Source: JABMMZ01 sp044377005 | GTDB lineage: Bacteria > Bacteroidota > Bacteroidia > NS11-12g > UBA955 | Length of the DNA stretch: 64,000 nucleotides | NCBI GenBank assembly: GCA_044377005.1 | Contig: JBILJV010000001.1 | Span: 1 to 64,000 of the forward strand | Direction: 5' to 3' | Shown here: positions 43,477-52,781 of the stretch, one piece after another | Layout: the number at the start of each line of letters is the position of its first letter | Position numbering within the stretch: position 1 is the first letter of the stretch | The notes under the pieces: model-generated | Databases searched by the model: none | The model's input: the letters and a program-made list of their open reading frames with translations, nothing else | Told to the model about the DNA's origin: nothing | Made by a program: the position numbers and the translations under genes

Positions 43477-44697
43477 TTAATCAATTTCATGATAATTGAG
43501 GTCTTTACTAAATGTTTCTTTCATTAGATACAATGAAAGAAGTGCTATAAGCATACAAACACTACCTACTATGATTGCTGCGTTTTGAGCGCCCATACTT
43601 TCGCTTAAAATTTTGAATGAAACAGTAATGGGAACAACGCTAAACCTTACGAAATTAGGGACAGTGTTGGTAACGGTGCTTCTTATATTAGTGCCAAAAT
43701 TCTCGGAGGCCACTTGAACAAACAATGCCCAATAACCTGTGCCAATACCTAGTAATAAACAACTTAATTTGAACTGATTAAAACTTTGAACAGGTGAATT
43801 TAAATAATAAAGTATAAGCACAATTGATAAAAACAGATAAATGTAAATAACCTTTTTTCTACTTTTTAATAATTGACTTAACAGGCCACTTAGAACATCT
43901 CCTACGCTTAATCCTATGTATGTGAACATGACAGCTGCTCCCAGCATTTCTTTTGTATTAATGCCGGCTATGCTTATAAATCTAGGCGATAAATTAATTA
44001 AGACACCAATCATAAACCAAATTGGAACACCAATGGCGATTGATTTAAGATATAAAAATGCACGTTCTTTGGTTTTAAATAGCATAAAGAAATTGCCTCT
44101 CGAAATGGATTTGTCGGTCTTCAATTGGCTATACATGCCTGATTCAAAGGCGCCAGCTCTTAAAAGTAACAATGCCAAACCTAGTCCTCCACCCAAAAAA
44201 TAAGCAGTTTGCCATTCTACTATTTTGCCAACAAAGGCCGCAAAAACAGCTCCAAGTGCCCCAAACGAAACAATAATCATTGTGCCAATTCCTCTTTTTT
44301 CTTTGGTCATAGTTTCACTAACCAATGTAATGCCGGCCCCTAATTCACCAGCCAAACCTATCCCTGCAATAAATCTGCAAAGAGTATATTGTTCAATATT
44401 AGTCACTAATCCATTCGCTATATTAGCCAAAGAGTACATTAAAATGGATCCAAATAAAACAGAAATTCTACCTTTTTTATCTCCCAAGACTCCCCACAAT
44501 AAACCGCCCAATAGCATTCCAAACATTTGCCAATTGAATAAGGAAATCTCATATGCTTTGTATGAATCGCCACTGATGCCTATAGCTGCCAAACTGGTTT
44601 CTTTTACTACATTGAATAAAATAAGGTCATAGATGTCTACAAAGTAACCAAGTGCAGCAATAATGACAATTAAATAGGTTTTATTATTGCTTTTCAT
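43477..44697 (-). CDS. MFS transporter
   Basis: A 406-residue permease with 12 predicted membrane segments. The loop 2-3 motif GDKKGRISVLFGS and RFIAGIGLAGELGAGITLVSE in segment 4 are typical of the sugar- or organic-acid:proton symporter branches. A partial repeat of the loop motif lies between segments 8 and 9. The start is 4 nt after the DUF6029 barrel stop, so an outer membrane barrel and an inner membrane carrier are cotranscribed. This suggests uptake or export of the same solute, whose identity is unknown. Confidence 0.88.
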   Translation of the reverse strand: MKSNNKTYLIVIIAALGYFVDIYDLILFNVVKETSLAAIGISGDSYKAYEISLFNWQMFGMLLGGLLWGVLGDKKGRISVLFGSILMYSLANIANGLVTNIEQYTLCRFIAGIGLAGELGAGITLVSETMTKEKRGIGTMIIVSFGALGAVFAAFVGKIVEWQTAYFLGGGLGLALLLLRAGAFESGMYSQLKTDKSISRGNFFMLFKTKERAFLYLKSIAIGVPIWFMIGVLINLSPRFISIAGINTKEMLGAAVMFTYIGLSVGDVLSGLLSQLLKSRKKVIYIYLFLSIVLILYYLNSPVQSFNQFKLSCLLLGIGTGYWALFVQVASENFGTNIRSTVTNTVPNFVRFSVVPITVSFKILSESMGAQNAAIIVGSVCMLIALLSLYLMKETFSKDLNYHEID

Positions 44698-44701
44698 CTT
44701 T

Positions 44702-46366
44702 TTAAAAACTAGTGCTCAATGTTAATCTTGCGCCACTAAAAGCTGGTTCTACACGACAAATACCTCCGGTGCAATTTACACCTTCCACTTGTTTAATGTA
44801 CGCCAATGTTACCACTGTTGGTCCATCTGTGTATCCAACAAAACCACTATAATAATGAATGATTTCTGAAGGTATTATACTTGAGGGCGAACGGTATGGA
44901 ACTGTATTTACCATGTCACCAATGCTGAAACTCCAATGTGGGGCATGGTTTATCTCGATTATAGCATTGGCAAAACTACCTAAATCTTGTTTGGTGTCTA
45001 AATATTGTGCTTCTATACGTAATGAAGTTTTGGGTGAAATTTTGTAAGTATATTCTACAAAAGGGGTTATGGTTTGAACATCTTTATATGAGGTGTCTTT
45101 TTGTTCATAACGCTGTTGGTCATAATAAATGGATTGTACTCCAAATTTTACTTTAGATTTTTTGTTTATTTTGTGTTGTACTTCAGCATAACGTTCACTA
45201 AATAAATGTTTAGGATTGCCATTTGCATCACCATTAGTTTTTAAACTATTAACTCTAGATAAATTGAATGAAAATGTTGTGCCTCGTTTAGGTGTAAAAA
45301 CTAAATCAGCTTGGTAGGCTTCTTCACCCAAAAACTGCGTAACAGCATTGTACCTGGCAAGTAATCGGTAGGTATTTTGTTTGGTAATAGATGGTAAATA
45401 TGCAATTAGACCATTATTAAGTGTTTCAAATGGAGAAGTCCTAAAAGAGAAGTTTTCTATTCTTTTATACTGAAGGTTAGCCCCAAATGACATTCTTTTT
45501 TTGGAACCTAAACCTGCTTTAGAATAACTTAATGTATTGTAGATGATATTGCCATCCCGATTCAAAAGTAAACTAGCATCTTGGTTGAAGATAGCTTCTT
45601 TGGTTTTGAATAAATATTCGGAATAAAATTTAAAATCTTTGTAGCCGATGTCTGCATAACCATTAAATGCATAAGTGTTGTATTTAGGGATAAATCGGGT
45701 TTCTAATGATTGTGAGTTGATAAAAGTAGCTACATTATTCATTGAGTTTTGGTCGAGGGTTCTGTTGACTATTGAAGAACCTAAGTTTAAACGAACATTT
45801 TTGATTTTTATGTTGTACTCAGCATTAAATCCTTTGACAGCCTCGGGTGCCACACCAAAACGATCGCCTGAAAAAATATTTCCTTTTTGTTGGCCAGCAA
45901 AACCTTTTAATGAAAGGTTTTTGTAGTTGTATTTAACGCGTAAACCTTGAACCGCATAGTCGATACCAATTAAACGATCTTCATATGCGCGGAAAATCAT
46001 GCCTGTACCAAATTGGTCGTAAAAATGCCCGACTGTAATGTTTAAATTTTTTATTGATTTGGAAGCTTGCCAAAAACCAACGCCTTGTTTGTTGTAAACG
46101 CTTATTGGGTTTAGCAATGGCGAGTTATTAAACATGTCATATCTTAATGAAAAGCTATAACCTTTCAAATCGTAGTTTAGGAAAAGCCAAGCATCTGCGC
46201 TCGACTTGTATTTATTATAAACCTCTGTAGTTGCACCAATTTTTTTATCACGGTCATAAGCTTGAACATTACTCATGAAGTTGCCTGAAAACTTACCCTT
46301 TTCATCTTTTTGTGCAAAAGTGGAAGAAAAACAGATTATAAAACTAAAAACAATTAGATATCTCAT
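44702..46366 (-). CDS. DUF6029-type outer membrane beta-barrel
   Basis: A 554-residue exported protein with signal peptide MRYLIVFSFIICFSSTFAQ. It begins KFSGNFMSNVQAYDRDKKIGA and continues with VGHFYDQFGTGMIFRAYEDRLIGIDYAVQGLR, both features of the Bacteroidota DUF6029 barrels. The rest is a long run of amphipathic strands ending in SGARLTLSTSF with a terminal Phe, as expected for Bam-inserted barrels. It is cotranscribed with the MFS gene. A conserved-looking CTGGIC pair of cysteines lies near the C-terminus. Confidence 0.82.
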   Translation of the reverse strand: MRYLIVFSFIICFSSTFAQKDEKGKFSGNFMSNVQAYDRDKKIGATTEVYNKYKSSADAWLFLNYDLKGYSFSLRYDMFNNSPLLNPISVYNKQGVGFWQASKSIKNLNITVGHFYDQFGTGMIFRAYEDRLIGIDYAVQGLRVKYNYKNLSLKGFAGQQKGNIFSGDRFGVAPEAVKGFNAEYNIKIKNVRLNLGSSIVNRTLDQNSMNNVATFINSQSLETRFIPKYNTYAFNGYADIGYKDFKFYSEYLFKTKEAIFNQDASLLLNRDGNIIYNTLSYSKAGLGSKKRMSFGANLQYKRIENFSFRTSPFETLNNGLIAYLPSITKQNTYRLLARYNAVTQFLGEEAYQADLVFTPKRGTTFSFNLSRVNSLKTNGDANGNPKHLFSERYAEVQHKINKKSKVKFGVQSIYYDQQRYEQKDTSYKDVQTITPFVEYTYKISPKTSLRIEAQYLDTKQDLGSFANAIIEINHAPHWSFSIGDMVNTVPYRSPSSIIPSEIIHYYSGFVGYTDGPTVVTLAYIKQVEGVNCTGGICRVEPAFSGARLTLSTSF

Positions 46367-46435
46367 TGAAGGTTCGAAAATAAGACAAATTCAATTATTA
46401 CGAAAATTTGTTTAATAATTGCTATTAATAGTTGA

Positions 46436-46443
46436 TATATTTG
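46436..46443 (+). promoter_or_regulatory. -7 box of the 46451 barrel gene
   Basis: TATATTTG matches TAnnTTTG 7 bp before the ATG at 46451; another near-leaderless arrangement. Confidence 0.5.
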
Positions 46444-46450
46444 CATTTCA

Positions 46451-47122
46451 ATGAAAAAGTGGTCTTTGTTAATTCTGTTTGGATGCGGTGTATTGTGTGC
46501 TCAGGAAAGTAAAGCCAAGTGGGGTTTAATGCTTTCGCCAGAATTAAAGTATAGACTTTTAGGTTCTGTTCCCTCCAAAGGTTTCAGATCTAATGAAAAA
46601 TTAGGATTAGGATATTCTTTTGGATTGGTTAGTATAAAAAATATTTTACCCAAAACTGAGTTTGAATATGGTGTTCTTTTAGTTAATAAAGGATACAGGT
46701 CACAATTTGAAGCCATATTTGGAGACCAAATAGACCCTATAAATGGTGTTATTGGCATACCACAAAAGGTAACTCTAAAATACAATTACAACTATCTAAC
46801 ATTGCCAGTTAAATTAAATTGCTATGTTGATGAAGATTATTTTATTTCATTTGGATTGCAGCCAGAAGTTTTATTGAGTGCAAATAGAGAAATAGTTTTC
46901 ACTGATTCGAAAAATAGAACCAAAATTGAAAATATTAAGCCTGTTAATACTTCTTTTTTACTAAGTGCAGGTAAAGTTTTTCATTTAAATAATATTTCAT
47001 TTAGAATTGAACCGACATTGCAATTTGGATTAATAAACATTCACAAAAGGAGAATATTGGTTGGTAAAGAAAGGGAGTATTTGTTTAATGTTGGATTGGT
47101 AACCAAATGGTTTATAAATTAG
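46451..47122 (+). CDS. outer-membrane beta-barrel protein, PorT-like
   Basis: A 223-residue exported protein with signal peptide MKKWSLLILFGCGVLCAQ. It has eight or more beta strands, with the pattern LKYNYNYLTLPVKLNCYVD followed by FISFGLQPEVLLSA. This 'Y-L-x-L-P-V/L' strand is typical of the outer membrane beta-barrel (PorT-like) domain in Bacteroidota. It ends in a final strand VGLVTKWFIN. Function is unknown. It is divergent from the DUF6029 gene. Confidence 0.78.
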   Translation: MKKWSLLILFGCGVLCAQESKAKWGLMLSPELKYRLLGSVPSKGFRSNEKLGLGYSFGLVSIKNILPKTEFEYGVLLVNKGYRSQFEAIFGDQIDPINGVIGIPQKVTLKYNYNYLTLPVKLNCYVDEDYFISFGLQPEVLLSANREIVFTDSKNRTKIENIKPVNTSFLLSAGKVFHLNNISFRIEPTLQFGLINIHKRRILVGKEREYLFNVGLVTKWFIN

Positions 47123-47197
47123 ATATTTTAGTTACAATAGTAGAGCTTCATTAAAGTAATTAAAAATTAACTCATCAAGTTTTTTAAATATAAAATC

Positions 47198-47266
47198 TTT
47201 CATCAATAAGATGAAAAATTAATTACTTTTTTGTGATTAAAATTACAAAAATCTAAAATCACAAAA
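47198..47266. other. two inverted repeats upstream of carB
   Basis: A small hairpin TTTCATC-N5-GATGAAA (47198-47216) and a longer inverted repeat TTTTGTGATT-N18-AATCACAAAA (47229-47238 with 47257-47266) lie in the 221-bp gap before carB. They could be the terminator of the preceding gene or regulatory sites for carB. No PyrR-type site was recognised. Confidence 0.4.
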
Positions 47267-47315
47267 TCAAAAATTTAAATTGTCCACATTGCTTTTATAT
47301 CGTTTCGAAATAAAG

Positions 47316-47323
47316 TAATTTTG
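47316..47323 (+). promoter_or_regulatory. -7 box of carB
   Basis: TAATTTTG matches TAnnTTTG 20 bp before the ATG. A TTG at 47289-47291 is 24 bp upstream, somewhat far for a -33 element. Confidence 0.45.
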
Positions 47324-47343
47324 CCAAATTTTAATCATCTAAT

Positions 47344-50160
47344 ATGCCAAAAGACAATTCCATAAAGTCAGTTTTAATAATCGGTAGCGGTCCCATCATC
47401 ATCGGTCAAGCATGTGAGTTTGACTATTCGGGGAGTCAGGCTGCTCGTTCACTCAGAGAAGAGGGAATTGAGGTGTCGCTTATCAATAGCAATCCAGCAA
47501 CGATTATGACTGACAAAGTAACTGCAGACCATGTTTATTTGTGGCCATTAACTTGTCAAAGTATCGAAAAAATACTACAAGAGCGTCAAATAGATGCTGT
47601 ATTGCCAACTATGGGTGGTCAAACGGCATTGAATTTATGTATCGAAGCAGAAGATTTAGGGATTTGGGAAAAATACAATGTAAGAATAATAGGAGTAGAT
47701 ACAGCTGCTATTCAAAAAACAGAGAATAGAGAGTTGTTCAGACGATTAATGATAGATATTGGTGTGGGTGTAGCTACTTCAGAAACAGCAAATTCATACC
47801 TTGAAGGTAAAGAAATTGCCCAACGCATTGGATATCCTTTGGTAATTCGTCCATCTTTTACACTAGGTGGTACAGGCGGTGGATTTGTCAACAACAAAAG
47901 CGAATTAGATGAAAAATTAAGAATCGGATTAGAAGCCTCTCCTACACACGAAGTGCTTGTTGAACAAGCCGTTTTAGGTTGGAAAGAATATGAATTAGAG
48001 TTATTGAGAGATAATAAAAATGACATCGCGGTAATCTGTACCATTGAAAATTTAGACCCTATGGGAATTCACACTGGAGACAGCATAACTATTGCTCCTG
48101 CTATGACTTTGAGCGATACATGTTACCAAAACATGCGTAATATGGCATTTAAAATGATGCGTAGTATTGGCAATTTTGCGGGTGGTTGTAACGTGCAATT
48201 TGCTGTTAATCCAGAGAATGAAGATATTATTGCAATAGAGATTAACCCAAGGGTGTCGCGTTCATCAGCCTTGGCTAGTAAAGCCACAGGTTACCCAATT
48301 GCAAAAATTGCTGCCAAATTGGCCATAGGCTACAATTTAGATGAGTTAAAAAATCCAGTAACCAAAACAACTTCTGCATTTTTCGAACCAGCAATCGACT
48401 ATGTCATTATAAAAATACCAAGATGGAATTTTGATAAATTTAAAGGTGCTGACAAATCTTTAGGACTGCAAATGAAATCAGTAGGTGAGGTAATGGCAAT
48501 AGGAAGAAGTTTTCAGGAAGCCTTACAAAAAGCTTGTCAATCTTTAGAGATTAGAAAGCATGGTTTGGGTGCTGATGGCACTGGTTCTAGAAATTTAGAA
48601 GAAATTGTTCATAGTTTGGAGTTTCCAAGTTGGGACCGTTTATTCCATTTAAAAGACGCTTTAGAAATGGGGGTGCCTATTTCTTCGGTTCAAAAATTAA
48701 CGAGAATAGACCGATGGTATTTGGAGCAAATTGCTGATTTGGTAAAAACTGAAAAAGAAATCAGAAAGTTTACTTTAGACACCTTGCCAGAATCATTAAT
48801 AAAAACTGCTAAACAAAAAGGATACAGTGATTATCAAATTGCTTTTTTACTTAAAAATTGCAATGAAGATGAGGTTTATGAAAAACGTAAAGCAATGGGT
48901 ATTCGCAGAACCTATAAAATGGTAGATACTTGTGCAGCTGAATTTCCCTCACCAACCAATTATTTTTACTCTTGTTTCGAGACAGAGAATGAAAGTGTGA
49001 GATCAGACAAAAAGAAAATAGTTGTATTAGGAAGTGGACCTAACCGTATAGGTCAGGGGATAGAATTTGACTACAGTTGTGTTCACGGCTTATTGGCTGC
49101 CAAAGAAACAGGTTTCGAAGCTATTATGGTTAATTGCAATCCAGAAACGGTTTCTACCGATTTTGACATGGCGAACAAATTGTATTTTGAACCAGTTTAT
49201 TGGGAACATTTGTGGGAAATAATCGAACACGAACAGCCTGAAGGTGTTATAGTGCAATTAGGTGGACAAACGGCGCTAAAATTAGCAGAAAAGTTACACG
49301 AAAGAGGTATAAAAATTATTGGCACTTCTTTCCCTGATATGGACATGAGTGAAGATCGTGGATTGTTCAGTGACTTACTTAAAGAATTAAATATTCCTTA
49401 CCCAAAATATGGTGTTTCAGAAACCGCAGATGAGGCTGTAAAAATAGCACAAGAGGTTGGTTATCCAGTTTTGGTTCGTCCAAGTTATGTATTGGGTGGG
49501 CAGGGTATGAAAATTGTTATAAATGATGAAGAGTTAGAAGCTGCAGTTATTGGGTTATTAGGTGACTTGCCTGGTAATAGAGTGTTAATTGATCATTTTT
49601 TAGACAGAGCTGAAGAGGCGGAATGTGATGTCATTTGTGATGGTGAAGATTACCATGTTATTGGCATGATGGAACACATAGAGCCGGCGGGCATTCACAG
49701 TGGAGACAGTAGTGCCGTATTACCTCCGTTTAGTTTGAGCGAAAATGTAAAACAAAAAATGGAAGAGTATAGTAAAAAACTAGCTTTTTCAATGAATATC
49801 AGAGGATTGTTAAACATCCAATTCGCAATTAAAAATGAAGAGGTTTATGTTATTGAAGCTAATCCAAGAGCAAGTAGAACGGTGCCATTTATTTGTAAAG
49901 CATACGATGTTCCTTATATAAATATTGCAACTAAAATAATGTTGGGGACTCATAAATTAAAAGATTTTAACATTCAACCAAAACAAGAAGGGTATGCTAT
50001 TAAATTACCTGTATTTTCATTCAATAAATTCCCTAACGTTAATAGAGAATTAGGGCCTGAAATGAAAAGTACGGGAGAAGCTATATTGTTTGTAAAGGAC
50101 ACTAAAGATCCTGAATTTAGAGAAATCTACAGCAAGAAAAGTATGTACTTGAGTAGATAG
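47344..50160 (+). CDS. carB: carbamoyl-phosphate synthase large chain, without regulatory domain
   Basis: Makes carbamoyl phosphate for pyrimidine and arginine synthesis from ammonia released by CarA. Two homologous halves are present: the first starts VLIIGSGPIIIGQACEFDYSGSQA, the second KIVVLGSGPNRIGQGIEFDYSCVH near residue 560. Each has ATP-grasp motifs (RPSFTLGGTGGGF; RPSYVLGGQGM). The usual enzyme has about 1070 residues; this one stops at 938 just after the second synthetase domain (EAILFVKDTKDPEFREIY). It therefore lacks the C-terminal methylglyoxal-synthase-like allosteric domain. No domain remnant follows. Shortened CarB is known in some Bacteroidota. The carA gene is not adjacent. 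Confidence 0.95.
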   Translation: MPKDNSIKSVLIIGSGPIIIGQACEFDYSGSQAARSLREEGIEVSLINSNPATIMTDKVTADHVYLWPLTCQSIEKILQERQIDAVLPTMGGQTALNLCIEAEDLGIWEKYNVRIIGVDTAAIQKTENRELFRRLMIDIGVGVATSETANSYLEGKEIAQRIGYPLVIRPSFTLGGTGGGFVNNKSELDEKLRIGLEASPTHEVLVEQAVLGWKEYELELLRDNKNDIAVICTIENLDPMGIHTGDSITIAPAMTLSDTCYQNMRNMAFKMMRSIGNFAGGCNVQFAVNPENEDIIAIEINPRVSRSSALASKATGYPIAKIAAKLAIGYNLDELKNPVTKTTSAFFEPAIDYVIIKIPRWNFDKFKGADKSLGLQMKSVGEVMAIGRSFQEALQKACQSLEIRKHGLGADGTGSRNLEEIVHSLEFPSWDRLFHLKDALEMGVPISSVQKLTRIDRWYLEQIADLVKTEKEIRKFTLDTLPESLIKTAKQKGYSDYQIAFLLKNCNEDEVYEKRKAMGIRRTYKMVDTCAAEFPSPTNYFYSCFETENESVRSDKKKIVVLGSGPNRIGQGIEFDYSCVHGLLAAKETGFEAIMVNCNPETVSTDFDMANKLYFEPVYWEHLWEIIEHEQPEGVIVQLGGQTALKLAEKLHERGIKIIGTSFPDMDMSEDRGLFSDLLKELNIPYPKYGVSETADEAVKIAQEVGYPVLVRPSYVLGGQGMKIVINDEELEAAVIGLLGDLPGNRVLIDHFLDRAEEAECDVICDGEDYHVIGMMEHIEPAGIHSGDSSAVLPPFSLSENVKQKMEEYSKKLAFSMNIRGLLNIQFAIKNEEVYVIEANPRASRTVPFICKAYDVPYINIATKIMLGTHKLKDFNIQPKQEGYAIKLPVFSFNKFPNVNRELGPEMKSTGEAILFVKDTKDPEFREIYSKKSMYLSR

Positions 50161-50426
50161 TAAGAAGGGGGTCCTTAATTTTTATTTGTAAAGAGGTGTC
50201 AACTTAAATACATTTACACCTATGGAACATGCGCCTTGCAAGCTTAAACTATAATTGCAACCCTCAAAGATTTTTTCGCCACACAGCGTTAGGAGAATTT
50301 TGATTTGAGCTAAAGAAAAGTTAGCTATTATTTAAAATTTCAACTTTGGAATAAGATTTCTTTTTTTATTATAATAAAATTTAATTAACAATTTTTTAGA
50401 AAAATTCAATTATTATTGTAGGAATT

Positions 50427-52121
50427 ATGAGACATGTATTTTTCTTTGTAAGTCTTTTGTCATTAACTTCAGTTTTTGCACAACCAATTGAACTCGTTAG
50501 AAAATCTGAAATTAAATTTACACCCGGTTTGGATTTGATAATTGTACTGCCTGGTCAGGGGATTTTACAATTTAATAAATTAGACAAGAATTTGTATAAT
50601 TCTGTTATTTACGATTTTGAACTCAATAAAAAGTCGGAAAAGAAAAGTGAAGTTAACTTAACAAAAAGAATGTCATACTTAAACACTGTTTTGAGAGACG
50701 ATGGAATCCATATGTACTTTTCCAAGCAAAGTTATATCGGTTTTTTTCCTAAAACAAAAGTAGATGAAATTCTAATAGACAATAAAAACAAATTGGAATT
50801 GTATCATTACAAAATGAAGAACTTTGTTAAAATTATGAACATTAATAAAATTGATGGACAAAATGTTTTTTCTGGATTTGAAATGTACAAACCATGGGGA
50901 TTAAAAAGGGTGTCAAAGTTTGCTTTTGCTTGGTTACTTTATCCAATTGTAATTCCAGCCAGACCTAATACGAGACCATTTTTAGCCACATTAGAAGAGG
51001 GTAAACTTGAGTATATTAATAGAAAAGAATTTAAGTCATCTAAATATAGAAATATGGGAATCCATGATGTTAAAATTGATAAAGATGATGTGTATTTAGG
51101 TGTTACAAGTGGTGTAATAAGAAGCAAAACACCAATTAAAATAGTAAGAACTAATACTAGTTTTAGTGATATGGAGCATTTTTCGTACAGAACAGAAAAA
51201 TTAACCCGTATCAACACCTTTCAATTTAATAACTCAAAACCAGATTCAGTTGGTTTTGATGCAACGACAGGGTTAAGATTGTTTTACGATTTTACAGGAG
51301 CAGCAGTTACTAAATTCCCTGAAAAGAAAAAGTTAAAGTATAAAGAAAACTTTGTAGGAAATTATTTCAATGATAAAGTGTCTTTAAAAACTAACAAAAA
51401 TCAATTGGGCGATAAATCTTCTAATGAAGTTTATTCAAGCACATCTAATGTGAATTTCAGTAATTCAAAAATTAGAAAAACAATTAATAACCAAGATATT
51501 GAAGTTGTTGTTTCAGAGAAAGTGACACCAATTTATGAAATTGAGGTTTATTATTCTGTAGACTCTAAAGGAAGAACAACAAGACAAACTAGAACCGTAT
51601 TGGTGGGATATACCTACACTAACTTGCAAGTCAATTTGATTAATCATACCAAAAATATTTCTAAAACCTATAGCGTTGACCCTGTGTTTGAACTAACAAA
51701 TAAGAAAGAAATGAAAGAAAAATCAGGTGTTCCGTTAAAGTTTTATCATTATTTAGCTCCATCAGAAGGGTTTAATACAATTAAACACTCAGTTATTAGT
51801 TATGCAAGTGATGGTCAGTTTTATTTAAGTTATTTACATGGTTTGCATAATACACTCACCGTTATTTCAGTTGATTTTGATGGTTTTGGTGAAGAGTTTG
51901 TTAGTGAAATTGATGAGTCCTTTAATGATAGTAAAACTAAAAAGAGAATTGACGCTACTTTTGGTGGCGGTCCTGTAAAGATTTTTTCTAAAATTAATCT
52001 TCAAACCATCTCAGAAAAAGAGTATTTATTAATTAAAGTATTATCCAAACAAAGTGGAACTGGTAAAAAGAAAACGAGTACTGGATACTTTAAAGAACTA
52101 AGCATTTACAAAATGCTTTAA
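50427..52121 (+). CDS. secreted protein of unknown function
   Basis: A 564-residue protein with signal peptide MRHVFFFVSLLSLTSVFAQ. It is lysine- and beta-rich, with no recognised domain. A segment near 295-385 (KKLKYKENFVGNYFNDKVSL, then IEVYYSVDSKGRTTRQTRTVLVGYTYTNLQV) suggests a repetitive strand architecture, possibly a propeller. There is no sorting domain at the C-terminus (LSIYKML), so it is probably periplasmic or membrane-associated. It stands alone between carB and a bidirectional terminator. Confidence 0.7.
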   Translation: MRHVFFFVSLLSLTSVFAQPIELVRKSEIKFTPGLDLIIVLPGQGILQFNKLDKNLYNSVIYDFELNKKSEKKSEVNLTKRMSYLNTVLRDDGIHMYFSKQSYIGFFPKTKVDEILIDNKNKLELYHYKMKNFVKIMNINKIDGQNVFSGFEMYKPWGLKRVSKFAFAWLLYPIVIPARPNTRPFLATLEEGKLEYINRKEFKSSKYRNMGIHDVKIDKDDVYLGVTSGVIRSKTPIKIVRTNTSFSDMEHFSYRTEKLTRINTFQFNNSKPDSVGFDATTGLRLFYDFTGAAVTKFPEKKKLKYKENFVGNYFNDKVSLKTNKNQLGDKSSNEVYSSTSNVNFSNSKIRKTINNQDIEVVVSEKVTPIYEIEVYYSVDSKGRTTRQTRTVLVGYTYTNLQVNLINHTKNISKTYSVDPVFELTNKKEMKEKSGVPLKFYHYLAPSEGFNTIKHSVISYASDGQFYLSYLHGLHNTLTVISVDFDGFGEEFVSEIDESFNDSKTKKRIDATFGGGPVKIFSKINLQTISEKEYLLIKVLSKQSGTGKKKTSTGYFKELSIYKML

Positions 52122-52263
52122 GAGTGTTCTTGAATCAAATAATCAGATAATTAATGTTGTATTTCAATTGGTAATGATTAACATAATTAAAGTTTTTCAG
52201 GGCATTTGAATTCTATTTTTTAATTAAGAGGAAAAAGATTATAGACTCTCAAAAGTATAGAAC

Positions 52264-52300
52264 CACTAAAAAAGCCTCACATTGTGAGGCTTTTTTAGTG
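52264..52300. terminator. bidirectional rho-independent terminator
   Basis: CACTAAAAAAGCCTCAC and GTGAGGCTTTTTTAGTG form a perfect 17-bp stem with loop ATT. A- and T-runs inside the stem allow termination of both the 50427 gene and the convergent trxA. Confidence 0.93.
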
Positions 52301-52324
52301 CAATATTATAAATGTAAAATTGAA

Positions 52325-52642
52325 TTACATTTGGTTGTCTAGTTTTTGAGCTAACATTGTTTTAGGTACTGCGCCTACAATTTTGTCAACTACTTCACCA
52401 CCTTTGAATACCAATAAAGTTGGGATACTACGGATGCCGTATTTAGAAGCAACGCCCGGATTTTCGTCAACGTTCAATTTGCCTATTACCGCTTTGCCAT
52501 CATATTCTTTTGCTAATTCTTCAACCAATGGTCCAATCATTCGGCATGGTCCACACCACTCTGCCCAAAAATCTACTAATACTGGTTTGTCTGAACTTAA
52601 TACGTCTTGTTCCCAATTGGAATCTGTGAATTGTTTTGCCAT
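52325..52642 (-). CDS. trxA: thioredoxin
   Basis: A 105-residue cytoplasmic dithiol reductant. The active site is WAEWCGPCRMIGP (Cys-Gly-Pro-Cys near residues 30-33), with the cis-proline loop IRSIPTLLVFKGG near 72-84. The length and sequence are those of a canonical thioredoxin. It is transcribed leftward away from htpG, 139 bp separating the genes, and ends at the bidirectional terminator. Confidence 0.97.
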   Translation of the reverse strand: MAKQFTDSNWEQDVLSSDKPVLVDFWAEWCGPCRMIGPLVEELAKEYDGKAVIGKLNVDENPGVASKYGIRSIPTLLVFKGGEVVDKIVGAVPKTMLAQKLDNQM

Positions 52643-52781
52643 TTTGTTTATTTATTATTTACTTATATGCTTGTTAATTGTTATTCAAAAAAAGAGAATT
52701 AAAAATGAATACTGCAAAGATAAAATCCACATTCCATTTCAAAGTATCAATTTTTATAATTCTACTATAGTTTTTGCTTGT

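Noticed and set aside
44225..44632. 135-codon plus-strand ORF inside the MFS gene
   Set aside because: It is an antisense frame of a well-supported transporter, has proline- and isoleucine-rich low-information sequence and no family features.
47344..50160. carB as a truncated pseudogene
   Set aside because: The frame ends exactly at a domain boundary, all synthetase motifs are intact and no remnant of the missing domain follows. Shortened forms are known in the phylum.
50161..50426. possible tRNA or small RNA after carB
   Set aside because: No cloverleaf, T-loop motif or strong hairpin was found by eye; the gap looks like ordinary spacer.
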